Of a stretch of 34,147 nt of DNA, positions 22,944 to 31,265 are shown in pieces. Source of the DNA: an uncultured Lachnospiraceae bacterium. Lineage in GTDB: Bacteria; Bacillota_A; Clostridia; Lachnospirales; Lachnospiraceae. Every line of letters starts with the position of its first letter. Positions within the stretch are counted from its first letter, which is position 1. The DNA lies in contig CAJUOF010000203.1 of the NCBI GenBank assembly GCA_910587905.1, positions 1-34,147 on the forward strand, read 5' to 3'. The notes under the pieces are model-generated. The model saw nothing but the letters and a program-made list of their open reading frames with translations, ran no database searches and had not been told where the DNA came from. The position numbers were made by a program, and so were the translations under genes.

Positions 22944-23264
22944 TTGTGTGTAGAAGATTATATACCGATGAGGATTGAAGAACTCTGCTCAAACGGCGGG
23001 ATCACCAGATACCAGCTATCCCGCCGGACGGGAATCTCACAGTCTGCACTGTCAGATATCGTGAAAAAGAAAAACGTGCCAACCCTGGCCACAATCGAAA
23101 AAATCTGCGCCGCCTTTGGAATCACCATCGCGCAGTTCTTCATACAGGGCGAGCACCTCCCGGACCTGTCCGGCGAACAGAAAGAACTCCTGCTGCTGTG
23201 GGACGGCCTAAAACTGGAAGAAAAAGAGATTGTCAAAACCTTTATGAAGAGTATAAGGAAATGA
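22944..23264 (+). CDS. XRE/Cro-type helix-turn-helix regulator
   Basis: A 106-residue protein from a TTG start at 22944 (CVEDYIPMRIEELC), chosen because AGAGGTG lies 8 bp upstream; the ATG at 22940 is out of frame. The helix-turn-helix spans ITRYQLSRRTGISQSALSDI, followed by NVPTLATIEKICAAFGITIAQFF, typical of small Firmicutes regulators. A C-terminal helical tail (LSGEQKELLLLWDGLKLEEKE) may mediate dimerisation. The stop is 47 bp before the next frame, so the two likely form a cassette. Confidence 0.8.
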   Translation: MCVEDYIPMRIEELCSNGGITRYQLSRRTGISQSALSDIVKKKNVPTLATIEKICAAFGITIAQFFIQGEHLPDLSGEQKELLLLWDGLKLEEKEIVKTFMKSIRK

Positions 23265-23311
23265 GGGATAGCTGTCTGGCAGCATGCCTTCGGCAGAAAG
23301 GAACCCGACAA

Positions 23312-23659
23312 ATGCAGAAAAAAGACCAAACCGCGCAAGAGCTCTTCTCCGTCATCACAGAATCCAGCACCATCCAGGAAATAAAAGAAACCCTCAAACT
23401 ATGCATGGACAGTCTCAAGAACAACACCCTGAACACCCTGCTCTCGCAAGACGCCGGCTACCAGGCGGCCCTTCTCGAATACCGGCAGGCCTGCCAGCAC
23501 TACCAGGGCTCAGACTTCACAAAATCCCAGCGCGACATCATAGACACCCTCCTGGCCCGCAAAGACGAAAGCGAATTTGAGCACGTTGCCAACGCATACA
23601 TGGCCGGTCTCCTGGACGGCTACCGCATCCTAAGAAACTTCGGTCTCACTCTCGAATAA
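23312..23659 (+). CDS. Small helical protein of unknown function, paired with XRE regulator
   Basis: A 115-residue protein starting at ATG 23312 (AGAAAGGA 9 bp upstream); the open frame begins earlier at 23198 but overlaps the XRE gene. It appears all-helical, with no signal peptide or membrane segment, and ends FEHVANAYMAGLLDGYRILRNFGL. That ending resembles small Firmicutes proteins (DUF6809-type) of unknown function, but I am not sure of the match. Its codon use is rich in AAA and in C-ending codons, unlike the neighbouring gal genes. Possible partner or target of the upstream regulator. Confidence 0.5.
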   Translation: MQKKDQTAQELFSVITESSTIQEIKETLKLCMDSLKNNTLNTLLSQDAGYQAALLEYRQACQHYQGSDFTKSQRDIIDTLLARKDESEFEHVANAYMAGLLDGYRILRNFGLTLE

Positions 23660-23827
23660 CCCGCAGACACACCATGTCCCGCAGCCCCCGTCATGCATCT
23701 GGTCCGTTTATACAGGCAGTTCATACTTTTTTCACAAAGGAAAAATCAATTTTATAATAGCCCCTTTTTCGATATTCCTAATGAGGGAATTCCACGAACA
23801 GGGGCCCCAGGGAATTGCAAACCCACG

Positions 23828-23872
23828 AAAACAGAAGCCCCTGTTCCGCAGACAAAGGGAGCTTCTGTTTTT
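23828..23872. terminator. Bidirectional terminator between the XRE cassette and galT
   Basis: AAAACAGAAGC-CCCT pairs with AGGG-A-GCTTCTGTT, followed by a T5 run on the plus strand and TTTT on the minus strand. It lies about 25 bp beyond the galT stop, so it ends the gal operon. Confidence 0.8.
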
Positions 23873-23897
23873 CACAGAGCAATATTCAGAAGGATCG

Positions 23898-25388
23898 TTA
23901 CAGGCTCTCAATAAACCGGAGGAAGGCCGCCTTCCCCTCCGGCGTCCGCTTGTAGACTCCGGCGTCCTCCAGGACCTGGCTGAACACGGAGCCGATCTCC
24001 TTTCGGATGATGTCGTGGACATTGTCCGCATTCACGTCCGGGTAACGCTTTAAGAACTCCTCCGCCCAGTCGGCGTGCTTTTTCGTGGCCTCGTCCGCCC
24101 GCAGGTCTCCGCCCGCCAGGATCACCTCGGCCAGCTTCTCCATCTCGCCCTTCAACCTGGCGGGAAGGACCGCCAGGCCCATGACCTCGATGAGACCGAT
24201 GTTCTCCTTCTTGATGTGATGAAGGTTCGCATGGGGATGGTAGACGCCCAGGGGATGCTCCTCGGTGGTGATGTTGTTCCTGAGGACCAGGTCCAGCTCA
24301 TAGACCTCGCCCCGCTTCCTGGCGATGGGCGTGATGGTATTGTGGGGCTCCCCGCCCGTCTCGGCGAAGACGAAGGCCGCCTCGTCGGTGTAGCCCCTCC
24401 AGGCCTTTAAGATCTTGTCGGCGGCATCGATTAACTCTTCCGTGTCCTCAGAACGAAGCCTAATCACCGACATGGGCCATTTGACAATGCCCGCCTCCAG
24501 ATGCTCAAAGCCGTGGATGGTGACCTTCTCCTCGACGGGGGCCTTGGCCATGGCAAACTCATAATGGCCGCCCTGGAAATGGTCGTGACTCAGGATGGAG
24601 CCGCCCACGATGGGAAGATCCGCATTGGAGCCCAGGAAATAGTGGGGGAACTGCCTGACAAAATCCAGCAGCTTGCAGAAGGCGTCCCGATTAATCTGCA
24701 TGGGCGTGTGCTCCTTATTTAACACGATGCAGTGCTCGTTGTAATACACGTAAGGGGAATACTGGAGGCCCCAGGGCTTCCCGTTCACCGTGATGGGAAT
24801 GATCCGGTGGTTCTGCCTGGCCGGATGGTTCACCCGTCCCGCATAGCCCTCGTTCTCCGCACAAAGCAGACACTTGGGATAACCGCTCTGTTTCGCCAGC
24901 TTGGCCGCCGCAATGGCCTTCGGGTCCTTCTCCGGCTTGGACAGGTTGATGGTAATGTCCATCTCCCCGTAAGGAGTCTCCGCCTTCCATTTTAAGTCCC
25001 GCTTCACCCGGTAACGGCGGATGTAATCCGTATCCTGGCTGAATTTGTAATAAAAGTCCGTGGCCGTCTCCGGGCTTTTCTCGTAGAGGGCCCAGAATTT
25101 CCGGATGATCTCGCTGGGCCTCGCCACAAGCTTTGCCATCAGCTTCGTGTCGAAGAGGTCCCGGTAAACGATGCTGTCCTCGATGAGGCCCTTTTCACAG
25201 GCATAGTCCAAAAGCTCCGCCAGCACCGGCCTAAGCTCCACGTCATGGAATTCCTCCGCCGGCTCCTCGTATTCGTCGATTTTCAGTGTCTCCAAAAGGG
25301 CGTTGGTGGTGTAAAACACGTCCTCCTTCTCGATCAGGCCGGTTTCCAGCCCGTAGGTCACCAGCTTCTTGATGGCTGTTTCGATCAT
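23898..25388 (-). CDS. galT: Galactose-1-phosphate uridylyltransferase, class II
   Basis: A 496-residue enzyme of the Firmicutes class II GalT family, longer than and distinct from the E. coli type. It exchanges UMP between UDP-glucose and galactose 1-phosphate. NHRIIPI, WGLQYSPYVYYNEHCIVLN and GGSILSHDHFQGG (the H-x-H-x-Q active site with the catalytic His) are clear. The start ATG 25388 follows AGGAGG, which overlaps the TAG stop of galE (25401-25403), so translation is probably coupled. Last gene of galK-galE-galT. Confidence 0.96.
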   Translation of the reverse strand: MIETAIKKLVTYGLETGLIEKEDVFYTTNALLETLKIDEYEEPAEEFHDVELRPVLAELLDYACEKGLIEDSIVYRDLFDTKLMAKLVARPSEIIRKFWALYEKSPETATDFYYKFSQDTDYIRRYRVKRDLKWKAETPYGEMDITINLSKPEKDPKAIAAAKLAKQSGYPKCLLCAENEGYAGRVNHPARQNHRIIPITVNGKPWGLQYSPYVYYNEHCIVLNKEHTPMQINRDAFCKLLDFVRQFPHYFLGSNADLPIVGGSILSHDHFQGGHYEFAMAKAPVEEKVTIHGFEHLEAGIVKWPMSVIRLRSEDTEELIDAADKILKAWRGYTDEAAFVFAETGGEPHNTITPIARKRGEVYELDLVLRNNITTEEHPLGVYHPHANLHHIKKENIGLIEVMGLAVLPARLKGEMEKLAEVILAGGDLRADEATKKHADWAEEFLKRYPDVNADNVHDIIRKEIGSVFSQVLEDAGVYKRTPEGKAAFLRFIESL

Positions 25389-25400
25389 CGCACTCCCCTC

Positions 25401-26393
25401 CTATTTCGCATATCCGTTCGGATGGTTCTTATGCCAGTTCCAGGCGGTGGCAATGATCTCCTCCAGGTCCGCATGCTCCGGCTTCCAGCCAAGGATCTTC
25501 TTGGCCTTCTCGCTGGAGGCGATGAGCCTTGCCGGGTCTCCCGCCCGTCTGGGGGAGACGACGGCCTTGATGGGATCCCCCGTCACCTTCCTCGCCGTCT
25601 CAATGACCTCCTTCACGGTAAAGCCGACGCCGTTGCCCAGGTTGAAGATGTCGCTCTTCCCGCCCTCCATCAGGTATTTCACCGCCAGGATGTGGGCCTG
25701 GGCCAGATCCGTCACGTGGATGTAATCCCGGACGCAGGTGCCGTCCTTCGTGTCATAGTCGTCGCCGAAAATGCTGATGGCCTCCCGCTTCTTAAGGGGC
25801 ACCTGGAGAATCAGCGGAATCAGGTGGCTCTCCGGGTTGTGGGCCTCGCCGATCCCGCCGCTCACATGGGCGCCGCAGGCGTTGAAATACCGGAGGGACA
25901 CGAACCGAAGCCCGTGGGCCAGGCCGGTCCACTTGAACATCTTCTCCATGGAAAGCTTCGTCTCCCCGTAGGTGTTGGTCGGCTCCGTCCGGTCCGTCTC
26001 CTCGATCGGGATCTTCTCCGGCTCGCCGTAGGTGGCCGCCGTGGAGGAGAACACGATCTTGTCAAGGTCGTGGGCTACCATGCTCTCCAGAAGCACCTTG
26101 GTGCCGCAGAGGTTGTTGTCGTAATATTTGAGGGGATTGGTCATGCTCTCCCCCACCAGGGAATTGGCCGCAAAATGGATCACCGCATCGATATCCTTCT
26201 CCGCATCAAACACCGAGTCCACAAATCCCCTGTCTCTCAGATCACCCTGATAAAATTTCGCCTTCGGATGAACCGCCTCAATGTGCCCCGTCTCCAGGTT
26301 GTCGATGATGACCACGTCATTTCCCGCGTCCACCAGCTCATACACCGTGTGAGAACCGATATAACCGGCTCCGCCAAGTACCACAATCTTCAT
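25401..26393 (-). CDS. galE: UDP-glucose 4-epimerase (GalE), second copy
   Basis: A 330-residue extended short-chain dehydrogenase with GGAGYIGSHTVYEL at the N-terminus, SSTAATYG, and the catalytic Y-G-E-T-K. It regenerates UDP-glucose from UDP-galactose in the Leloir pathway. It lies between galK (61-bp gap) and galT (12-bp gap) on one strand. It differs clearly from the epimerase at 6612-7640, for example in the active-site motif (YGETK versus YGWTK), so the two are not recent duplicates. Confidence 0.96.
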   Translation of the reverse strand: MKIVVLGGAGYIGSHTVYELVDAGNDVVIIDNLETGHIEAVHPKAKFYQGDLRDRGFVDSVFDAEKDIDAVIHFAANSLVGESMTNPLKYYDNNLCGTKVLLESMVAHDLDKIVFSSTAATYGEPEKIPIEETDRTEPTNTYGETKLSMEKMFKWTGLAHGLRFVSLRYFNACGAHVSGGIGEAHNPESHLIPLILQVPLKKREAISIFGDDYDTKDGTCVRDYIHVTDLAQAHILAVKYLMEGGKSDIFNLGNGVGFTVKEVIETARKVTGDPIKAVVSPRRAGDPARLIASSEKAKKILGWKPEHADLEEIIATAWNWHKNHPNGYAK

Positions 26394-26454
26394 TTTTTCC
26401 GCCTTTCTTGGTATAAATTATTTCAACCGCACAGGAAAATTACTTCACAGTCCT

Positions 26455-27738
26455 TTAAAGTACCCGGATCCCGCCGTAGGGCCGCACCTTGAGCACGTGG
26501 CAGGAGCCCTCGCCGAACACGCTGTCCAAAACCTTTCTGTACTCTTCCACAAAGGAGTTCTTCACGAAGGCCTGGATGGTCCCGGCGAAGCCGCCGCCGT
26601 GAACCCTGCAAACGCCGTTTTCCCCGAGAATGCTCTCGCTGACGGCGATCCCCAGTGACACACCCTGGTCCTGCACGTTCTTGTTGGTATAGACATTTTG
26701 CAGGAACTGGAAAGAAGAGACTCCCGATTCCTTCACCAGGCCGAGGAAATCTCCAAAGCGGTCCTCCGAAAGCGCCTTCGCCTCCTCCGCCGCCCGTTCA
26801 TTCTCCGCAAAGAAATGAAGACTCCTGAGGGCCGCCCGGTCTCCCGCCTTCTCCCGCACTTCGGGAATCCGTTTCATAAACTCGTCCCGGTCCACGTCCC
26901 GCAATACGTTCCTTCCGAAACAGGCCGCCGCCGCCTTCATCTCCACCGGAATCTGGGCGTAATCGTCGGTGAGGTCAGAATGGGAGCCCTTGGTGTCCAC
27001 GATGCACAGGCTATAATGGTAGGAGTCAAAATCCACGGAAACCTTCTCCACCACCGGTGCCTTCGGGTCCCTAAAGTCGATGCCAATGAGACCGCCCACA
27101 GAACAAGCTGTCTGGTCCATCAGGCCACAGGGCTTTCCGAAATACTCATTCTCCGCATATTGGGCGACCTTCGCGATCTCCACCGGGTCAATCCGCATCT
27201 CGTGGAACAGGCCGGAAATGATGGTTCCCACCAGGACCTCGAAGGCCGCCGAGGAGGAAAGGCCCGCCCCGATCAGCACGTTGCTGGTCACATAGGCGTT
27301 GAATCCCCGCTTCGTGGCAAAGCCCAGTCTCTCCAGCCCTGCCGCCACGCCCCGAATCAGCGCCGCCGTGGTCTCCTTCTCCGATTCCCGCACAGAAAGG
27401 TCCGCCAAGTCGACAGAGATCATCCCGTAGCCCTCCGACAAAACCCGGATGCAGTTTTCCTCATTGAGTCCCACCACCGCAATGGCGTCCAGATTGACAG
27501 AGGTGGCAAGCACCCGCCCATGCTGGTGATCCGTGTGGTTCCCCCCCACCTCGCTCCGGCCGGGCGTGCTGTAAATCTCCACCTCTTCTCCACCGAACAG
27601 CTCACCGTAATGTTTCACGGCCTTCCCGTACCGCTCCCTCTGGGCCGCCGTCATGGATTCATCCACGTAAATATCCTTCAGCCGTTTGTCATGGGCTCCC
27701 TGCGCAAGCTCTTCAAGGAGCAGTTTCTTTTTTTTCAT
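26455..27738 (-). CDS. galK: Galactokinase
   Basis: A 427-residue GHMP kinase that phosphorylates galactose at C1. Its motifs are the galactokinase signature variant GRSEVGGNHTDHQHG, the ATP-binding GAGLSSSAAFEV, and the C-terminal RVHGGGFAGTIQAF. The more usual signature has GR-N-L-I-GEHTDY, so the S-E-V-G-G-N version is a subfamily variant. The frame is open to 27837; ATG 27738 (MKKKKLLLEEL) is preferred because of AAAGGATTGG upstream. First gene of the gal operon, read from the operator-containing promoter. Confidence 0.95.
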   Translation of the reverse strand: MKKKKLLLEELAQGAHDKRLKDIYVDESMTAAQRERYGKAVKHYGELFGGEEVEIYSTPGRSEVGGNHTDHQHGRVLATSVNLDAIAVVGLNEENCIRVLSEGYGMISVDLADLSVRESEKETTAALIRGVAAGLERLGFATKRGFNAYVTSNVLIGAGLSSSAAFEVLVGTIISGLFHEMRIDPVEIAKVAQYAENEYFGKPCGLMDQTACSVGGLIGIDFRDPKAPVVEKVSVDFDSYHYSLCIVDTKGSHSDLTDDYAQIPVEMKAAAACFGRNVLRDVDRDEFMKRIPEVREKAGDRAALRSLHFFAENERAAEEAKALSEDRFGDFLGLVKESGVSSFQFLQNVYTNKNVQDQGVSLGIAVSESILGENGVCRVHGGGFAGTIQAFVKNSFVEEYRKVLDSVFGEGSCHVLKVRPYGGIRVL

Positions 27739-27827
27739 AACCCGTACCAATCCTTTCTGTTTTTCTCCCGGCCGCCCGATTCCGGTCTGTCGATTCCGAC
27801 GGAAATCCTCCGCCCCGTACTGACACC

Positions 27828-27856
27828 ATCTTACCATAGTTTTACTAAAACTTCAA
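27828..27856 (-). promoter_or_regulatory. galK promoter with palindromic operator in the spacer
   Basis: Minus strand TTGAAG (27856-27851), 17-bp spacer, TAAGAT (27833-27828). The spacer is almost filled by the dyad AGTTTTA-C-TAAAACT (27838-27852, plus strand). Binding there by the divergent LacI protein would block polymerase. Confidence 0.75.
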
Positions 27857-27883
27857 CATGTATTTACCGAAAATATCGATTTA

Positions 27884-27900
27884 TTTCACTAAAAGTTCAC
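27884..27900 (+). promoter_or_regulatory. Second operator-like site in the gal/lacI gap
   Basis: TTTCACTAAAAGTTCAC matches TTTTACTAAAACTTCAA at 27840-27856 at most positions, 44 bp away (about four helical turns). Two sites on one DNA face would allow looping or cooperative binding. Confidence 0.5.
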
Positions 27901-27926
27901 CGCCATGATTTTCTTCTGAAGGCAGA

Positions 27927-27955
27927 TTGCTTTTCTGCCCGTTTTTGTTTATAAT
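27927..27955 (+). promoter_or_regulatory. Promoter of the LacI-family gene
   Basis: TTGCTT (27927-27932), 17 bp, TATAAT (27950-27955). Transcription near 27962 favours the TTG start at 27993 over the GTG at 27972, which would leave almost no leader. Confidence 0.65.
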
Positions 27956-27992
27956 ATCCGGGAAAGACAACGTGAAAGCGAGGGAATTCCCA

Positions 27993-28994
27993 TTGGCCAC
28001 CTTAAAGGATGTCGCAAAAAAAGCCGGCGTTTCTTCTGCCGCCGCTTCCAGAATCCTCAACAACGACGCCTCCCTGTCGGTCCCTCCGGAGACCAGGCAG
28101 AAGGTCTTGGATGCTGCCAAGGCGCTCAACTACCAGAAAAAACAGAAAAATGCCGTTCGCTCCGCCTATACCATGGGAATCCTGCAATGGTTTTCCTCCT
28201 TACAGGAGCTGGAGGACAGCTATTACCTCTCCATCCGCCAGGGAATCGAGGACTTCTGCCTGGCCAATTGCCTGAACGTGGTCCGCACCTTTAAAAGCGA
28301 CCTAAACTGCATGGAATCCCTCTCCCTGGTTGACGGGCTGATCTGCATCGGCAAATTCACGGCAGACGAGATCGCCCGCTTCAAAGAGATCAGCGACTCC
28401 CTGCTCCTGATCGACATGGCTTCCCCCGACCCGGAAACCTCCTCCATCACCCTGGATTTTGAACAGGCCGTATCCGACGCCCTGGAATACCTTTTCCGAC
28501 TGGGACATCGAAAAATCGCTTACCTGGGCGGCCTGGAATACCTGGCCGACGGCTCCCTGTTTCCCGACAGCAGAAAGAGAGCCTTCCTCTCCTTCTGTGA
28601 AAGCCGCGGGATCACTTCCCTTCCTTATATAAGGGAAGAACAGTTTTCCAGCGAATCCGGTTACCGGATGATGACGGAGCTTCTGGAATCCGGCAACGTC
28701 CCCTCCGCCGTGTTCGCCGCCAGCGATCCCATCGCCCTTGGCGCCCTGAACGCCGCCAAGGAACAGGGCTTCAAAGTACCCGGCGACATCTCCTTCATCG
28801 GCTTTGACGACATCAGCCTGTGCCGGATGGCCTCTCCGCCCCTCACCACCGTCCACGCCCCCGCCTATGAAATGGGGCGTTACGGCGCCGGCATCGTCTA
28901 CCATCTCCTAAAAGCGCCCTCCGACACCGGTCTCCAGATCAAGATGCCCTGCCACCTGGCCCTCAGGGATTCCTGCCGGGAAAAGAAAAAATAG
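27993..28994 (+). CDS. LacI/GalR-family transcriptional regulator of the gal operon
   Basis: A 333-residue regulator starting at TTG 27993 as MATLKDVAKKAGVS, with GAGGG 8 bp upstream; GTG 27972 is an alternative. The N-terminal helix-turn-helix and hinge (ATLKDVAKKAGVSSAAASRIL then NNDASLSVPPETRQKV) are followed by a periplasmic-binding-protein-like effector domain ending SFIGFDDISLCRMASPPLTT. The divergent position, with a palindrome in the galK promoter, indicates it represses galK-galE-galT and is released by galactose or a derivative. The effector is inferred. Confidence 0.92.
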   Translation: MATLKDVAKKAGVSSAAASRILNNDASLSVPPETRQKVLDAAKALNYQKKQKNAVRSAYTMGILQWFSSLQELEDSYYLSIRQGIEDFCLANCLNVVRTFKSDLNCMESLSLVDGLICIGKFTADEIARFKEISDSLLLIDMASPDPETSSITLDFEQAVSDALEYLFRLGHRKIAYLGGLEYLADGSLFPDSRKRAFLSFCESRGITSLPYIREEQFSSESGYRMMTELLESGNVPSAVFAASDPIALGALNAAKEQGFKVPGDISFIGFDDISLCRMASPPLTTVHAPAYEMGRYGAGIVYHLLKAPSDTGLQIKMPCHLALRDSCREKKK

Positions 28995-29007
28995 CCGCCT
29001 TCCTCCC

Positions 29008-29033
29008 GGCCGGAACCGAAACCGGTTCCGGCC
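29008..29033 (+). terminator. Hairpin after the LacI-family gene
   Basis: GGCCGGAACCG pairs with CGGTTCCGGCC across a 4-nt loop, 14 bp after the stop. No T-run follows, so termination may be weak. Confidence 0.45.
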
Positions 29034-29055
29034 ACGCCACCCCCATAAAAATCCC

Positions 29056-29084
29056 TTGACAACATCGGCCAAAACCGCTAAACT
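29056..29084 (+). promoter_or_regulatory. Promoter of the Rpn-family gene
   Basis: TTGACA (29056-29061), 17 bp, TAAACT (29079-29084). The leader to ATG 29251 would be about 160 nt and has no clear gene. Confidence 0.65.
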
Positions 29085-29250
29085 AAAACTACATATCCGG
29101 GAGCACGTCTTAAACCATTCGGTTGCTGATTCCCCTATATGGACAACGAAAAACATGGTGGAACAGAGACGAACATGGGCTTCCGTTACGGCATAACCTT
29201 TGCCGTCCGATTTTCCTTTCTGTTTTGCCGGCGCAGAAAGGAAGAACGCA

Positions 29251-30172
29251 ATGAAACAATTACAGGACTTGAATCTTTTGGACGATTTCCTATTTGGCAC
29301 CCTTGTCGCACATCCGCATTTCCAAGAACCGTTCAGCCGCATCCTTCTGGAGACGATCCTGCAAAAAAAGGTTGGACGGCTGAAGATCATTCCGCAGAAA
29401 ACCTATTATGGGAAAGACATGGATCTGCACGGCATGAGACTCGACATATTCATGGAAGAAACTCCGAAAGGAAACGAAACCGGTCCCATTTCCATATACG
29501 ACATGGAACCAGACCGGAAACCGGGAACCATTCCGGAACTGGCAAGGCGAACTCGTTTTTACCATGCGCTGATGGACACGGAATGCTTGAAATCCGGTGC
29601 AAAATACAGTTCCCTGAAAAATGTGGTCATCATTTTCATCATGCCGGTGGATCCCTTCGGGGAGGAACGGATGGTGTACACCGTCCGCACCATGTGCGAA
29701 GAACTGCCGGGGCTTCCTTATGACGACGGAGCCAGGACCCTCTTCTTATATACAAACGGAAAGAAGGGGAGCCCGCCAAAAGCCCTCCGTCAGCTACTTC
29801 TTCATGGAATGCAGCACGCAGGAATGCGCGGTGAACGGAAATCTGAAAAAACTCCATCACTTGGTAGAGTCCGTGAAACAGGACAGGGAGGTGGAACTGA
29901 GCTATATGAAAGTCTGGGAACAGGAAGAGCGGCTTCGCGCAGAAGCCCATGAAGAAGGGTTTGCGGAAGGACACGCGAAAGGTCTGGAAAAAGGGCTCGA
30001 AGAGGGGCTCAAAAAAGGACTCGAACAGGGACTCGAACAAGGACTCGAACAGGGACGATTAGAAGAACAAAAAAACACGGAACGCGAAAAACGCCGGGCC
30101 AATCTGGCCGAAGAGGAAAACAAAAGACTGCTTGCCGAATTGCGGAAATACAGAGCGGAACGCACTTTTTAA
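29251..30172 (+). pseudogene. Rpn family recombination-promoting nuclease, frameshifted
   Basis: ATG 29251 follows AGAAAGGAAG. The first frame (MKQLQDLNLLDDFLFGTLV, then LDIFMEETPKG, ISIYDMEPD, FYHALMD) is the PD-(D/E)XK nuclease domain of Rpn/PDDEXK proteins. After LRQLL near 29797-29803 the family-like sequence moves to the +1 frame (FFMECSTQECAVNGNLKKL...LSYMKVWEQEERLRAEA) and runs to 30172. One extra base in CTTCTTC would explain it. The shift leaves the nuclease domain without its usual tail. The C-terminal part is coiled coil with GLEQ-type repeats, as in intact family members. It could be a true pseudogene, a phase-variable gene or a sequencing error. Confidence 0.8.
29981..30052 (+). 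repeat. Six tandem 12-bp units in the Rpn tail
   Basis: Units GGTCTGGAAAAA, GGGCTCGAAGAG, GGGCTCAAAAAA, then three nearly identical GGACTCGAACA(G/A), encoding GLEK, GLEE, GLKK, GLEQ, GLEQ, GLEQ. Units of 12 bp keep the reading frame, so copy number can change the coiled-coil length. The last three look recently amplified. Confidence 0.85.
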
Positions 30173-30223
30173 AATCACCTGCCGCATATCATCAAAAAAA
30201 GTGCTTTTTCTCCAAATTAACTG

Positions 30224-30252
30224 TTGACAAGCCCGCCCTTCTATAGTATAGT
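30224..30252 (+). promoter_or_regulatory. Promoter of tRNA-Thr
   Basis: TTGACA (30224-30229), 17 bp, TATAGT (30247-30252), about 38 bp before the tRNA. Confidence 0.8.
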
Positions 30253-30289
30253 ATTCGTGTTGCCGCAAAGAAGCGGGACAAAAATAGGT

Positions 30290-30362
30290 GCTGGCGTGGC
30301 ACAGGTGGTAGCGCACCTCATTGGTAATGAGGAGGTCGGCAGTTCGAGTCTGCTCGCCAGCT
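30290..30362 (+). tRNA. tRNA-Thr (anticodon GGT)
   Basis: A 73-nt cloverleaf: acceptor GCTGGCG/CGCCAGC, anticodon stem CCTCA/TGAGG with loop TTGGTAA giving anticodon GGT, T-arm GGCAG-TTCGAGT-CTGCT. The D-stem GCAC/GCGC contains one A-C mismatch. CCA is not encoded. The 3' half from the anticodon loop on (30321-30362) is the left copy of a 46-bp repeat found again at 31703, so this tRNA is the integration target of the mini-island. Confidence 0.92.
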
Positions 30363-30366
30363 CGCA
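30321..30366 (+). repeat. Left attachment-like repeat (in tRNA-Thr)
   Basis: 46 bp, identical to 31703-31748. It begins at the anticodon loop (TTGGTAATGAGG) and runs through the 3' end plus CGCA, the classic span of a tyrosine-recombinase attachment site in a tRNA gene. Confidence 0.9.
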
Positions 30367-30378
30367 GAGGTTAGTAAG

Positions 30379-30420
30379 AAGGCTTTCCGAGGCATAAAGC
30401 TTCGGAAAGTCTTTATTTTA
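30379..30420 (+). terminator. tRNA-Thr terminator supplied by the island
   Basis: AAGGCTTTCCGA (30379-30390) pairs with TCGGAAAGTCTT (30402-30413) and runs into TATTTTATT. Confidence 0.8.
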
Positions 30421-30554
30421 TTGCCAAACAACCGAATGGATAAGCTACTCTTTTTTCACTCGGTTTTGGGCGTGTTGAAACGTCTGTAACATGGAATTTG
30501 TGGAAAATATGTTGTTATGCTAGAATGGGTGGAAATATCCTTGAAATCCTATAA

Positions 30555-30740
30555 ATTAGCCATTTATATTTATATGCGGTTCTCCCCTCCGAAAAGCGGG
30601 CCAATTCCTTTTTAATATCCAAAGCAACCTTCACAAATGAAACTATTCAGAAAATAAATTTTGATAGGGCTCTGTATAAAAATATTGCAGATATGGCAGA
30701 TGAATGGTGGAATCATAATGCAGTGGATATAAATAACTGA
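30555..30740 (+). pseudogene. Remnant of a protein gene, unknown
   Basis: A frame without a usable start (after TAA at 30552) ending TNETIQKINFDRALYKNIAD then MADEWWNHNAVDINN at TGA 30740. The composition looks protein-like, and the end could be the tail of a once longer gene. No family is assigned. The rest of 30421-30860 shows only the terminator at 30814. Confidence 0.3.
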
Positions 30741-30813
30741 TAGCAATACATGAAACAGCGGTTTTGGACGGTATTTCCCCGCAAAAGATTTCAAATTGCA
30801 ATAATGCAACAAG

Positions 30814-30846
30814 ACAGCCTTGACCCTCGCAGTTGGGGCTGTTTTC
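30814..30846 (+). terminator. Terminator upstream of the toxin-antitoxin promoter
   Basis: ACAGCC (30814-30819) pairs with GGCTGT (30837-30842), followed by TTT and C. It would insulate the operon from readthrough. Confidence 0.5.
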
Positions 30847-30876
30847 AATTTCTTTGCCTTTCCAACATAAAATAAT

Positions 30877-30905
30877 TTGACATACGCACAAGAACCGCAT
30901 ATAAT
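30877..30905 (+). promoter_or_regulatory. Consensus promoter of yefM-yoeB
   Basis: TTGACA (30877-30882), exactly 17 bp, TATAAT (30900-30905). The decayed copy at 32959-32987 has TCGACA and CATAAC, changes at key positions of both boxes. Confidence 0.85.
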
Positions 30906-30944
30906 AAAAGTACGAAAAACCATACGAAAACAGGAGGTGATAGC

Positions 30945-31265
30945 ATGTTGGCAGTAAAAAGCATGGATGTGCGTGAAAATTTTAAAGAATGGTGCAATAA
31001 AGTAATAAGCGGTGAAACGCTGATTGTGTCACGGCCCAAAAATGAAAATGTAGTAATCGTATCTGAAAAAGAATATAACGAAATGGCAAAAGCAAAGAGA
31101 AATGCGGAATATCTGGCGATGTTGGACGAAAGCTTTCGGCAGTTAGAGGAAGGGAAAACCATATCTTTCAGCATGGAAGAATTACAGGCAATGGAATCTG
31201 ATGATTGGAAACCCACACAAAAAGTATTAAATTGGATGAAACAGCGGGGGCAGACAAATGAATGA
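30945..31265 (+). CDS. Antitoxin, Phd/YefM family
   Basis: A 106-residue protein with the YefM/Phd N-terminal DNA-binding fold (SMDVRENFKEWCNKVISGET, then LIVSRPKNENVVIVSEKEYNEM) and a charged C-terminal tail that would wrap the toxin. Start ATG 30945 has AGGAGGTGA upstream. It should neutralise the YoeB-like toxin and, with it, repress its own promoter. The gene overlaps the toxin start by 8 nt, typical of coupled expression. Confidence 0.88.
   Translation: MLAVKSMDVRENFKEWCNKVISGETLIVSRPKNENVVIVSEKEYNEMAKAKRNAEYLAMLDESFRQLEEGKTISFSMEELQAMESDDWKPTQKVLNWMKQRGQTNE

Noticed and set aside
25245..26492. 415-codon plus-strand frame across galE
   Set aside because: Antisense to the clear galE/galT genes with no recognisable domain.
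26698..27954. 418-codon plus-strand frame across galK
   Set aside because: Antisense to galK and crosses the gal promoter region; no start signal.
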